NCBI RefSeq assembly: GCF_021729145.1
Contig: NZ_JAJSLW010000010.1
Coordinates: 62,001-126,000, forward strand
Length of the DNA stretch: 64,000 bases
DNA from: Membranihabitans maritimus
Lineage (GTDB): Bacteria > Bacteroidota > Bacteroidia > Chitinophagales > Saprospiraceae
Direction of reading: 5' to 3'
In this document: positions 1 through 8,754 of the stretch, piece after piece
How positions within the stretch are numbered: position 1 is the stretch's first letter
Layout of the letters: every line of letters starts with the position of its first letter
The notes under the pieces: generated by a model
The model's input: the letters and a program-made list of their open reading frames with translations, nothing else
The model's database searches: none
What the model was told of the DNA's origin: nothing
Position numbers and translations under genes: made by a program

Positions 1-1
1 T

Positions 2-313
2 CCGGTAGGGGATTTTGTTGCAAATGGATATGGATTATATGATATGTCGGGAAACGTTTGGGAGTGGTGTAGTGATTTGTATCATTTTAAGTCGTACGAA
101 ATGAATAGTGACCGCGAGGTCGCTTATAATCCCAAAGGTCCTCAGGAAAGTTATGATCCAGATGAACCATTGATAGAAAAAAGAGTGTTGCGAGGAGGTT
201 CTTTTTTGTGTAATGATTCGTATTGCAGTGGATATCGGGTGTCCAGAAGGATGAAAGGAGATGCTAAGTCGAGTTATAATCATACCGGTTTTAGATGTGT
301 AAAAGATCTATAG
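2..313 (+). CDS. Formylglycine-generating-enzyme (FGE/SUMF1)-like protein, C-terminal part
   Basis: The reading frame is open from the first bases of the window, so the gene starts outside and only about 103 C-terminal residues are visible. The stretch YGLYDMSGNVWEWCSD is the hallmark of the FGE-sulfatase fold, followed by VLRGGSF and, near the end, GFRCV, the usual closing elements. Family members either convert a sulfatase Cys/Ser to formylglycine or, in many Bacteroidota, are SUMF1-fold proteins of other function, including gliding/secretion lipoproteins. The two active-site cysteines of true FGE cannot be judged from this fragment. No sulfatase gene is visible in the window, so the activating role is not supported by context. 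Family is secure, exact role is open. Confidence 0.85.
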   Translation, partial: PVGDFVANGYGLYDMSGNVWEWCSDLYHFKSYEMNSDREVAYNPKGPQESYDPDEPLIEKRVLRGGSFLCNDSYCSGYRVSRRMKGDAKSSYNHTGFRCVKDL

Positions 314-797
314 TCTTGAGAAATAGGTGATGCTCTTTTCTACTAAAGGATGAAATTTACAGATTTAAGGTTTGAAGGGGCAGTTGATAGCGCTTGTTAG
401 CATTAAATACATTCTTAGCACATTTTACAGGTTTCATATTAATACAGATTATGGAAGGTCCCTTAGGTGAAAGGTATAAAATTACTTAAAGAGCCGTTGC
501 CATATGCGCGACTCACAATTTTTTGAGCCTGAAATAGAATGGATATATTAAAATCTTTCCTTACGCTAACCATCAGTTTATTCATTGAATTTCCTAAAAA
601 TACTTTTAGTGTCAAAGCATAGGTTTAATAAATTATTACTATCTATTCAAAGTACATTGTTCAATATTAAATTTGAATGATGGATATTTACTAAATTTAA
701 AAAATATAATGGCACTCTTGGGTCCGGACGTTAGTAGGATGTACTTTAGGGGGAATGGAGAGGGGCAAAGTGCCTGGAAATAAAAAAAATTAGTTTG
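314..797. other. Intergenic region, no gene seen
   Basis: About 480 bases between the FGE-like gene and the S46 peptidase gene. I see no reading frame with recognisable protein sequence, no RNA gene and no strong hairpin. A TAAATTTG stretch near 668 resembles the Bacteroidota -7 box (TAnnTTTG) but has no good -33 partner. Confidence 0.5.
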
Positions 798-2801
798 ATG
801 AAAGAAATGAAATTATCGCTTACTGCACTGACTTTGATTTTTGTGGTCTTTAACGTGCCAATATTGGCACAGGACGAGCCGGAGTTTAGTGAGTTTGACT
901 TTGGTCGGATGTGGACCTTCGAAGATGCACCACTGAATTATTTTAACGAAACATATGATTTGGAGCTGGACCAGGCATGGATGGACAAAATGCGCAAATC
1001 GGCCCTTAGGTTTTCGACGTTTTGTTCGGCGTCATTTATATCTGGCAAAGGATTGATCATGACCAACCATCATTGTTCCAGGGGTGTGGCAACCAATCTT
1101 CAAAGGGAAAATGAAAATTTTGAAGAGGATGGATTTTATGCCAATACCCAGATGGAAGAGAGGAAGGCAGAAGGACTATTTGTAGACCAACTTATACAGG
1201 CCCAGGATGTAACTGATAAAATGAAGGGATTATTGAAAGATAATGATGCAGCGGAAGCTGAAGAAATGTTGAAATCCGAATACGAAGAAAATGAGAAATG
1301 GAGCGATTTGAGACTGCAATTGGTTACTTATTACAGCGGAGGCAGGTATGCCATGTACGGATACAAAAGGTATTCGGATATCCGATTGGTTCTTATTCCG
1401 GAAAATGCACTGGGCTTTTTTGGAGGAGATCCTGATAATTTCACCTATCCTCGCTATAACCTGGACTTTACTTTTTGGAGAGCATACGATGAAAAGGGTC
1501 AGCCTTTAAATACTTCGGCGAATTTTTTCCCGGTTAACCCGGATGGTGTAGAAGAAGGCACACCGGTATTCGTTATAGGGAATCCGGGGAATACCGAACG
1601 GTATCGAACGATGACTCAGTTGAAATACGACCGGGAAGTGCGTATCCCGGCAGTATTGACTTTTATAAAAAGTGCCGTGGAGGTGCTTCGCAGTCAATAT
1701 GAAGAGAATAATGATCCGAGGGTTATGAATTCGATATTTAGCCTGGAAAATGGTCGAAAAGCATATACAGGTATTTTGGAAGGATTGCAAAACGAAGAAT
1801 ATATGACCCGGAAAAAGGCAGCGGAAGATGAAATTCGAGACGCTGTCCGATCTGATTTTCAAAACCAGGATGATCCCTGGGACAAATTAGACATAATTTA
1901 TAGCGAAGTTGAAGAATACGGAGCTTTTTCTACGTTATTGAACCCAAGCCCATATCGAGGTTCCATCACCGGGCTTTTACATAAATTATATGATTTCCTC
2001 GACGATAAAACCGCCGACTCTAATAAAATGGCATTGAAAGATGAGATTTTATCAATGACACCTATCGATGAAAGCCAGGAAATGTATCTCAATGTTTTGG
2101 TAAGGGATTTTAATGCCTTTTCTGATGAAAATGTAACCCCAACGGATATAGGAAAAATATTTTCATCAACCCTTTTTTCAGATTCAGCTAAAGTGGAGGA
2201 GTGGCTTAATTCTGATGATCCGGAAACCAGTGATGATCCGTTAATTATGTTGGCTAACCAAATGATTCCGGAGTATAAAAAAGCAGTAGAGCTAAATCAA
2301 AAATACGGTAAGGAAATAGCCGCACAAAATGAGGCAATTGCGAATGCTGCATTTCGGGTATTTGGTGATCAATTACCCCCTGATGCTACTTTTACATTGA
2401 GGATTTCAGACGGTGTTGTAAAGGGATTTAAGTACAATGGTACGGTCGCTCCGATTAATACAACCTATTTTGGCTTATACGATCGGTATTATAGCCACAA
2501 AAAAGAATTTCCCTGGGATTTGCCGGATAAATGGTTGAACCCCACTATGGATTTATTGAAAACGCCATTGAATTTTGTATCTACCAATGATATCATTGGA
2601 GGAAATAGCGGTTCTGCAATTATCAATTCCAAAGGAGAGGCGGTCGGATTGATATTTGATGGGAATATAGAATCATTGCCCGGAAATTTTATTTTCGATG
2701 AGACAGAAAACAGGTCGGTTAGTGTTCATGCAGGCGGTATAGTGGGAGCACTAATCCACATATACAAAGCAGACCGGATAGTCAATGAAATATTGAATTA
2801 A
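798..2801 (+). CDS. S46 family dipeptidyl peptidase, DPP7-like
   Basis: Secreted serine exopeptidase that removes dipeptides from the N-terminus of oligopeptides in the periplasm. I place the start at the ATG at 798; a TTG directly before it is in frame but unnecessary. Residues 1-25 form a signal peptide ending at LAQDE. The chymotrypsin-fold motifs of S46 are present: TNHHC near residues 89-93 (catalytic His), the DPDNFTYPR segment holding the expected Asp, and GGNSGS with the nucleophile near Ser604. Length of 667 residues is close to the family norm of about 700. Eighteen residues after the Ser lies Gly (FDGN); in this family Gly there marks broad DPP7 specificity, while Arg marks acidic-specific DPP11. 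It is convergent with the DsbD gene, separated by only 11 bases. Confidence 0.93.
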   Translation: MKEMKLSLTALTLIFVVFNVPILAQDEPEFSEFDFGRMWTFEDAPLNYFNETYDLELDQAWMDKMRKSALRFSTFCSASFISGKGLIMTNHHCSRGVATNLQRENENFEEDGFYANTQMEERKAEGLFVDQLIQAQDVTDKMKGLLKDNDAAEAEEMLKSEYEENEKWSDLRLQLVTYYSGGRYAMYGYKRYSDIRLVLIPENALGFFGGDPDNFTYPRYNLDFTFWRAYDEKGQPLNTSANFFPVNPDGVEEGTPVFVIGNPGNTERYRTMTQLKYDREVRIPAVLTFIKSAVEVLRSQYEENNDPRVMNSIFSLENGRKAYTGILEGLQNEEYMTRKKAAEDEIRDAVRSDFQNQDDPWDKLDIIYSEVEEYGAFSTLLNPSPYRGSITGLLHKLYDFLDDKTADSNKMALKDEILSMTPIDESQEMYLNVLVRDFNAFSDENVTPTDIGKIFSSTLFSDSAKVEEWLNSDDPETSDDPLIMLANQMIPEYKKAVELNQKYGKEIAAQNEAIANAAFRVFGDQLPPDATFTLRISDGVVKGFKYNGTVAPINTTYFGLYDRYYSHKKEFPWDLPDKWLNPTMDLLKTPLNFVSTNDIIGGNSGSAIINSKGEAVGLIFDGNIESLPGNFIFDETENRSVSVHAGGIVGALIHIYKADRIVNEILN

Positions 2802-2812
2802 AATTTATTTTA

Positions 2813-5398
2813 TTAATGGGGTTCTTTCAAAGTATTGAGCCCCATTGTATTTTTATTTGATTTAAAATTTTCGAGTCCGCACTGTAAAAATGCTTTAAAG
2901 TTTTTCACCTGGGGAGTATAACCTATAGGCTTGTTTAATATTTTTCCATCTGGTGATACAAGCGCGTATAATGGTTGGGTATTTGCCCGGAAAAATTCAG
3001 TTTGGAAAAATTGCCATTTATCTCCTACTGTAAGAAGGGTGCGTTCACCGCCATTGTGTTTCGGAAGTGTGATTTGTTCATTCTCATCTAATACTTCCCT
3101 GTCGTCTACGTACAGAGAGATCAATACGTATTCATCCTTAAGCATTTTTGTTATGCCCGGATCCGGCCATACGTGTTCTTCCATTTTACGACAATTGACA
3201 CAGGCATATCCCGTGAAGTCCAGCATAATGGGAAGATTATTTTCTTTGGCATATTGCATGCCTGACCGAAGATCTTTGAAACAATCGATGTTATTGGGAC
3301 ATTCGTTGGGATATATCCAGCTATACCCGACAGGTGGTGCCAATCCGCTTAATAGTTTAAGCGATGTAAAAGTCCCTGTCGATTCGTTATATCTAAATCC
3401 GGTCATCAAATATACCGCAAATGCCACAGAAATTATTCCGAGTATCTTTCGGGTAAGTGATATTTTTATGCTTTTGCTATCATGGGGAAATTTGATGATC
3501 CCGAAAAGGTATAAGGCTAATCCCAGTGAAATAAGTATCCAAATTATTAAAAAGGGTTCTATTTTGAGCAGTCCCCAATGTTTTACCAAATCGGCATTAG
3601 AAAGGAACTTGAAGGCAAGTCCCAACTCGAGGAATCCCATTACGACTTTTACCGTATTCATCCAGGAACCGGATCGGGGAAGTTTTTGCATTATGGAAGG
3701 GAAGGCAGCAAACAGGCCGAAGGGAAGGGCCAATGCCAATCCAAACCCCGACATACCTGCCGTCAATTGCATGGCACCGCCATCAGAACTTAAAGACCCT
3801 GCAAGTAAAGATCCCAGGATAGGCCCCGTACAAGAAAAAGAAACAAGGGCTAATGTGAGTGCCATAAAAAATATACCCAATATCCCACCTAATCCTTCTG
3901 CTTTACTTACTTTATTGGACCACGATGAGGGTAAGGTCAATTCATAATATCCAAAAAAGGAAAAAGCAAAAAATATAAATATCAGGAAGAATGCAATATT
4001 CAAGACTACATTGGTAGAGATGTTATTGAGAATGTCAGGGTTTATAGAATCCAAAAAGTGAAAAGGTACACTTAATAAAAAGTAAATGAGAAAAATAAAC
4101 CCTCCGTATAAAAGCGCATTTCCCATACCTTTGGACTTAGATCCCCCACTTTTTGTGAAGAAACTTACTGTGAGTGGTATCATTGGAAATACGCAGGGTG
4201 TCAATAGAGCTATTAATCCCCCCAGAAATCCCAAAAAGAAAATTTTACCATTCCCGGTACTTGTTAATTCTGGTTGGGAAGTTTCACCTTCTGCCAGGCA
4301 ATTAACCAGGCCTTGATGGTCTAATTTTTTGGGGTCTAATTTATAATAGGCTTGTAGTTCATTTTTTAATTCATTTACATCCTTTACCGGATCTTCAAAA
4401 GCCCCTCCATTAAGGATAATGAGATCTTTTTCCTTTACATTATATTCAAATTTTATCGGCTCAGGAAAAAATACCTTGTCCGAAGTTGCCATATATTCAA
4501 TTTTTCCCGATATCAACTGATGGTCCTGTCCGGGAAATATTGGCTGGGACAGTTCTATATTATTTTTGACCTTTACAACGTCCACTTCAAATATTGGATC
4601 GTATTCTTCTGCTACATTTTCTCCATTTTCTTTAAGGGGAAAATCAGGTCGGGTTATATCAGACTGATCATAACTGATCATTGTAGGAATTGGCCCCAGA
4701 TCAGCACTCATTGTGCTGGAGTACAGATACCAACCTTCATTAATTTCTCCATAAAAGGACAGTTCAACACTGCCGTCTTCTTGAGATTCTACTACCGAGG
4801 CTTTCCAGATTACCGGATTTGTGACTTCACCTGTATCCTCATTCGCATCTTCTTTTTTTGAAGTTTCTGCTTCTTGTGGACTGTCCGTATCATTTTCTTG
4901 ATGTGCACTTCTATTATTACTGGTAGTACTGGATAAGGAAGTATCATCTCCTTCAAAGGTAAATGAAAAATCTACAGGAGTGGGGGGAAGGCATTGACCG
5001 TCATTGCACGTCATGAATTCTACATATCCTTCAATTGCATTCGTTCCGGGCTCGATTTCAATTTTTTGGGTTAACTGGAGTGTTTCAAAGTATTTGACAA
5101 CTTGCATCTCAAAAGTCTTGTCAAAACCTTCTTTCTTATTTCCGGATTCTTCTACTTCTCCGACGGGGGTAAATTTTTGGGAGGGTTCAAAATTTACAGA
5201 AGTAGGGACAGGACCTCCTTCATCAACGTGTTGTGAATATACGTACCAACCGGGTTCTATTTCAGCGTCAAAAACAAGCTGCCAGGTATTGGCGGAAATG
5301 TGTTTTTTAGAAAAAGTCCAGTGAACTGGATCTTCAATTTGTCCCTGGGAAAAATTGTATGTAAACAGAAAGGTCAATAAAAGAAAGAATCTTACCAT
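2813..5398 (-). CDS. DsbD-type thiol:disulfide interchange protein with duplicated N-terminal domain
   Basis: Inner-membrane protein that carries reducing power from cytoplasmic thioredoxin to periplasmic proteins. Order of parts in 861 residues: signal peptide (1-20), a DsbD-alpha-type immunoglobulin-like domain (about 25-150) with the Cys131/Cys136 pair, an acidic linker, a second copy of that domain (about 195-320), the CcdA-like membrane core (about 385-670) with TPCVFPMIP (Cys402) and SFSCTGP (Cys523), and a thioredoxin-like C-terminal domain with CVNC (Cys733/Cys736). The second N-terminal copy has Thr305 and Phe310 where the first has its two cysteines, so it should be redox-inactive. 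Transcribed alone towards the S46 gene. Family assignment is firm; the client proteins are unknown. Confidence 0.93.
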   Translation of the reverse strand: MVRFFLLLTFLFTYNFSQGQIEDPVHWTFSKKHISANTWQLVFDAEIEPGWYVYSQHVDEGGPVPTSVNFEPSQKFTPVGEVEESGNKKEGFDKTFEMQVVKYFETLQLTQKIEIEPGTNAIEGYVEFMTCNDGQCLPPTPVDFSFTFEGDDTSLSSTTSNNRSAHQENDTDSPQEAETSKKEDANEDTGEVTNPVIWKASVVESQEDGSVELSFYGEINEGWYLYSSTMSADLGPIPTMISYDQSDITRPDFPLKENGENVAEEYDPIFEVDVVKVKNNIELSQPIFPGQDHQLISGKIEYMATSDKVFFPEPIKFEYNVKEKDLIILNGGAFEDPVKDVNELKNELQAYYKLDPKKLDHQGLVNCLAEGETSQPELTSTGNGKIFFLGFLGGLIALLTPCVFPMIPLTVSFFTKSGGSKSKGMGNALLYGGFIFLIYFLLSVPFHFLDSINPDILNNISTNVVLNIAFFLIFIFFAFSFFGYYELTLPSSWSNKVSKAEGLGGILGIFFMALTLALVSFSCTGPILGSLLAGSLSSDGGAMQLTAGMSGFGLALALPFGLFAAFPSIMQKLPRSGSWMNTVKVVMGFLELGLAFKFLSNADLVKHWGLLKIEPFLIIWILISLGLALYLFGIIKFPHDSKSIKISLTRKILGIISVAFAVYLMTGFRYNESTGTFTSLKLLSGLAPPVGYSWIYPNECPNNIDCFKDLRSGMQYAKENNLPIMLDFTGYACVNCRKMEEHVWPDPGITKMLKDEYVLISLYVDDREVLDENEQITLPKHNGGERTLLTVGDKWQFFQTEFFRANTQPLYALVSPDGKILNKPIGYTPQVKNFKAFLQCGLENFKSNKNTMGLNTLKEPH

Positions 5399-5529
5399 GT
5401 TTCTCAGTGCATTATTATCATTACAAAAATAGTTAAAATCATGCCAGGCATCTCAAGCTGAATGTGCTTTAACGACTTGTTAATGAGTAAAAAGAGAGAT
5501 TATGATTTCAATAACGAAGATAAAAAAAA

Positions 5530-6237
5530 TTATACGGGATTTGCTACCTGATTAATAAGACCTTCAAATAGAATTAACCCATCGTCGATTCCTACTATAT
5601 CTTCGGCAGCCCTTTCAGGGTGGGGCATCATACCAAAAATATTTCCATTTTTATTGCATATTCCTGCAATATTTTCGATACTACCATTGATATTTGTTGA
5701 GTCATCTACCTGCCCCTGTGTATTGGAATATCTGAATAAAATTTGATCATTTGCCTTGAGGGATTCAAGTGTTTGAGGATCGCAGTAGTATCTGCCATCT
5801 CCATGTGCTACGGGCATAGTAAGTATGCTATGAACGCTGGTTTTTTGCGTCAAAACCCGTTGGTTGGTTTCTACCCTAAGGTCTACATTTCTTGATATAT
5901 ACTTTTGGTTTGTATTTTTAAGTAGTACGCCGGGCAAAAGACCCGCTTCACAGAGAATTTGGAAGCCGTTACAAATGCCAAAAATTAATCCTCCATTTTC
6001 CCCGTGACGGATGACTGATTCCATGATGGGAGAGAATCTTGCAATAGCACCACTTCTAAGATAGTCTCCATATGAAAATCCACCGGGAACAATGATACAA
6101 TCGCTTGATGAAAAATCATTCAATGTTTTTTCCTTGTGCCAGATTTTTTCCACAGGTTGCCCCATTACTGTGCCGATAATATGAACCATGTCATCATCAC
6201 AATTCGAACCAGGGAAAACGATCACTCCAAACTTCAT
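5530..6237 (-). CDS. purQ: Phosphoribosylformylglycinamidine synthase subunit PurQ
   Basis: Glutaminase subunit of the purine pathway enzyme that turns FGAR into FGAM; it hydrolyses glutamine and passes ammonia to PurL. The class I amidotransferase pattern is complete: N-terminal MKFGVIVFPGSNCDDD, nucleophile Cys89 in FGICNGFQIL, and the His/Glu pair in MMPHPERAAE near the C-terminus. At 235 residues it is the usual length of the free-standing PurQ found where PurL is the small form with a separate PurS. No purL or purS lies nearby, so the pathway genes are scattered. It stands alone, about 90 bases from the DUF6427 gene on the same strand. Confidence 0.96.
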   Translation of the reverse strand: MKFGVIVFPGSNCDDDMVHIIGTVMGQPVEKIWHKEKTLNDFSSSDCIIVPGGFSYGDYLRSGAIARFSPIMESVIRHGENGGLIFGICNGFQILCEAGLLPGVLLKNTNQKYISRNVDLRVETNQRVLTQKTSVHSILTMPVAHGDGRYYCDPQTLESLKANDQILFRYSNTQGQVDDSTNINGSIENIAGICNKNGNIFGMMPHPERAAEDIVGIDDGLILFEGLINQVANPV

Positions 6238-6329
6238 GATAGATTAATTTTTTACAAAGGTAGCACTTCACCCTGATTAATAATAGGATTACAGATGAAA
6301 AAGCCTGCTGAAAATTATGCCTTTTTAAA

Positions 6330-7304
6330 TTAGTTTAAAAAATATTGGAATAGGATAGCGATAATAAAGAGTAAAAAATGAAAACTCTCGGCAATATTGT
6401 TTTTGCTAATTTGCTGTATGTAAACAGCTAATAGAACCACAAGAGGAATAAAAACTATCTGAATGTCAGATAAATATATGTTAGTTGACAAACCAAAAAT
6501 AACCATACTAAAAATGAGAAGGTAAAGAATATATTCCAGTTTGTTCCGTGCAAAAATGTTAGTTTTAGAAACTGCAGAAGTAAATGTAACGATAACCAGT
6601 AAAGCGAGTATTCCAATAATGCCAACTTTTACAATACCGTAGTTTTGATAAATGAATGGATATTTAAAAAAATCAAGGTTACTTAGAAACTGGGAAGTGA
6701 AAGCAGCGACCTGCCCCGTGAGGAGCAAGTACGAAAACAAGAAATAATACGGAAGTATTATGCCCACCGCATAAAGTATGAGATCTTTGGCCTTCACTGC
6801 TACAAATGCATTGGCAGCCATAATGAAAAATGGGAATAAGAGGATGTATTCGATATTAAATAATGATGCAAGACAAAGGTAAAAAGCCGAATTGAAAATT
6901 CTTTTTGGCCGTTGTATGCGATGTACAATCATAAACATGTGATAAAGGGAAATAATTACAAAAGTATTTCCTACAAGTGTAGAACTAAGTGGGTGTATTT
7001 CTGGAATAATCGACAAAATAAGAATGTAAAAAATGCCAGGAAATAAGGAGTTGGATATTGACAGTTTATTAATTCCTACGAGTCTATTGATGTATGCTGC
7101 CTGGTAAAAGATCAGGATCATGGAAACAAAAATCACCCAAACTTGCTTCCCATTAAAATCCCAATTTAAAAGGTAGTATACAATGGAATCTTTCTCGTCC
7201 ACGGGGCCATAGCTGTGGAAGAAGGTGAAGAAGCGAAGCACCAGAAGGTAGGCCAGAACAAAAATGTAATTAAAGATCCTATTTTCTCTGAAAAATTGAA
7301 GCAA
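6330..7304 (-). CDS. DUF6427 family integral membrane protein
   Basis: A 324-residue protein made almost wholly of hydrophobic segments, about nine to ten predicted helices. The N-terminal pattern FFRENRIFNY followed by a Leu-rich helix is typical of the bacteroidotal DUF6427 family, which resembles polytopic glycosyltransferase or O-antigen-polymerase-like membrane proteins but has no established function. No catalytic motif can be recognised. It follows a small open frame (7319-7513) with a 14-base gap and may be co-transcribed with it. Confidence is good for a real membrane protein, lower for the family name. Confidence 0.75.
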   Translation of the reverse strand: MLQFFRENRIFNYIFVLAYLLVLRFFTFFHSYGPVDEKDSIVYYLLNWDFNGKQVWVIFVSMILIFYQAAYINRLVGINKLSISNSLFPGIFYILILSIIPEIHPLSSTLVGNTFVIISLYHMFMIVHRIQRPKRIFNSAFYLCLASLFNIEYILLFPFFIMAANAFVAVKAKDLILYAVGIILPYYFLFSYLLLTGQVAAFTSQFLSNLDFFKYPFIYQNYGIVKVGIIGILALLVIVTFTSAVSKTNIFARNKLEYILYLLIFSMVIFGLSTNIYLSDIQIVFIPLVVLLAVYIQQISKNNIAESFHFLLFIIAILFQYFLN

Positions 7305-7318
7305 AATACTTACAGTGT

Positions 7319-7513
7319 TTAATTATATATTATTGGCCAAAGAATTCGGTTCAAATAAAATTTTATATAGAGCATAAAGCTATATAACGAATAACTTAAT
7401 GAGTAGCTAGTTTGAATAAATTCTTCTTGTGCTTTATCCCTTGGAAGAGTTATTAAAACGGTTGTGATTACTTCCGGATTGGCACTTCCAAGATTTGATT
7501 TTCTCATGTACAA
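7319..7513 (-). CDS. Small hypothetical protein, doubtful
   Basis: A 64-residue frame directly upstream of the DUF6427 gene. The segment EVITTVLITLPRDKAQEEF looks faintly like the first strand and helix of CutA1-type proteins, but the rest does not follow that family and is rich in Tyr, Leu and Phe. It could be a remnant of a longer gene, a short leader frame, or chance. Only its position, 14 bases ahead of a same-strand gene, speaks for expression. Confidence 0.25.
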   Translation of the reverse strand: MYMRKSNLGSANPEVITTVLITLPRDKAQEEFIQTSYSLSYSLYSFMLYIKFYLNRILWPIIYN

Positions 7514-7746
7514 AAGTAATTAAAACCCTCGTAAAAAATTTGAACAATTGAATAATTGTGACTTTCGAAATTGTATGAAAAGACTATATTCGTTTTGGTT
7601 TTATATCCTGGGACCATTTTTAGCATATTTTAAAATGATAACTTGTTGTTCCTTGAGATTCGTATACTTCTGCGTATAAAATAAGGAATAGGGAAATCAT
7701 TAATCGGACTAATTTTTTCTATATTGCAAATCCTTTTAGTCAATAT

Positions 7747-8721
7747 ATGTCAAAGTCGCTAGATGAAATAAAGTACTCTGTACGGGATGAGTTAAAGTCA
7801 TTTGAATCCAAATTCAGGGAGGCAATGAAAAGTAGTGTTCCTTTACTGGATCGCATAACTCACTATCTTACGCGTCATAAAGGGAAGCAGGTCAGGCCTT
7901 TGATGGTTTTTTTAAGTGCCCAGATGGCTGGAGAAATTTCGGAGAAGACTTATAGGTCCGCCAGTTTGGTGGAATTATTACATACCGCTACACTCGTTCA
8001 CGATGATGTAGTAGATGATGCGCTTGAGAGAAGAGGTTTTTTCAGTGTTTTTGCGCTATGGAAAAAGAAGGCTGCTGTTTTAATAGGTGATTACTTATTG
8101 TCGAAAGGTCTTCTTCTGGCAGTTCAAAATAAGGATTTTGAGATATTAGAGACAGTGTCAGATGCTGTAAGATTGATGAGTGAAGGGGAACTGCTCCAAA
8201 TTGAAAAATCCAGGAACCTGGATATTACAGAAAAGGAATATTTTGAGATTATAGAAAGAAAAACAGCTTCTCTTATATCAGCTGCCTGTAAGGCCGGGGC
8301 TCAATCTGTTTTGGAAGAAGGAAGAATAATCGAAGATCTTGCCAACTATGGTCATTGTATCGGTGTTGCTTTTCAGATGAAAGATGATTTATTTGACTAC
8401 GGGAGAAATAAGATCGGGAAACCTACAGGTAATGATATACGCGAAAAGAAAATTACCTTGCCATTATTGTATACACTTCAAAGTATTGAGTCATCCGAAA
8501 AAAGAAAGATTATTCGGATACTTAAAAAGAAAAACAAGAAGAAGGATCAAGTGCAGTACATTATTGATAAAGTAGTGAAAAATGGTGGAATAGAATATAC
8601 AGAAGAGAAAATGATAGAATTTATTAATCGTGCAAAAAAGCACCTGGCAGATCACCCTGAATCTGATACAAAATCGGCGCTATATAAACTTGCTGATTTT
8701 ATTGGAAACAGGAAGTTTTAA
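7747..8721 (+). CDS. Polyprenyl diphosphate synthase (long-chain trans-isoprenyl transferase)
   Basis: Condenses isopentenyl diphosphate units on an allylic primer to make the long side chain of respiratory quinones (menaquinone in Bacteroidota). Both aspartate-rich motifs are seen: DDVVDD at residues 86-91 within LLHTATLVHDDVVDDA, and DDLFD at 213-217 within FQMKDDLFDYG. The GKQVRP region near residue 46 binds the substrate diphosphate. Length of 324 residues fits IspB-type synthases; the chain length made cannot be read with certainty. Starts at an ATG after an A/T-rich leader and is convergent with murA; its stop is only a few bases from the tandem heptamer shared by the end of murA. Confidence 0.93.
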   Translation: MSKSLDEIKYSVRDELKSFESKFREAMKSSVPLLDRITHYLTRHKGKQVRPLMVFLSAQMAGEISEKTYRSASLVELLHTATLVHDDVVDDALERRGFFSVFALWKKKAAVLIGDYLLSKGLLLAVQNKDFEILETVSDAVRLMSEGELLQIEKSRNLDITEKEYFEIIERKTASLISAACKAGAQSVLEEGRIIEDLANYGHCIGVAFQMKDDLFDYGRNKIGKPTGNDIREKKITLPLLYTLQSIESSEKRKIIRILKKKNKKKDQVQYIIDKVVKNGGIEYTEEKMIEFINRAKKHLADHPESDTKSALYKLADFIGNRKF

Positions 8722-8726
8722 ATTTT

Positions 8727-8754
8727 TGCCTACTGCCTACTGCCTACTGCCTAC
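8727..8754. repeat. Four perfect tandem copies of TGCCTAC
   Basis: Four head-to-tail copies of a 7-base unit fill the gap between the prenyl synthase gene and murA. The last copy supplies the murA stop: the TAG on the minus strand is the CTA at 8751-8753. Copy number can change by slippage, which would leave the stop in place but alter the convergent gap. Short heptamer runs of this kind occur as dispersed intergenic repeats in some Bacteroidota (from memory). Confidence 0.95.

Noticed and set aside
2-313. Sulfatase-maturation role linked to a sulfated-glycan PUL
   Set aside because: No sulfatase gene is present in the window and the FGE-like gene is far from both PULs, so the link is unsupported.
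2931-3947. 338-codon open frame on the plus strand
   Set aside because: It lies wholly opposite the DsbD gene, whose domains and motifs are clear; the plus-strand product is low in recognisable motifs.
8727-8754. Possible CRISPR-like array
   Set aside because: Units are only 7 bases and directly adjacent, with no spacers; it is a simple tandem repeat.
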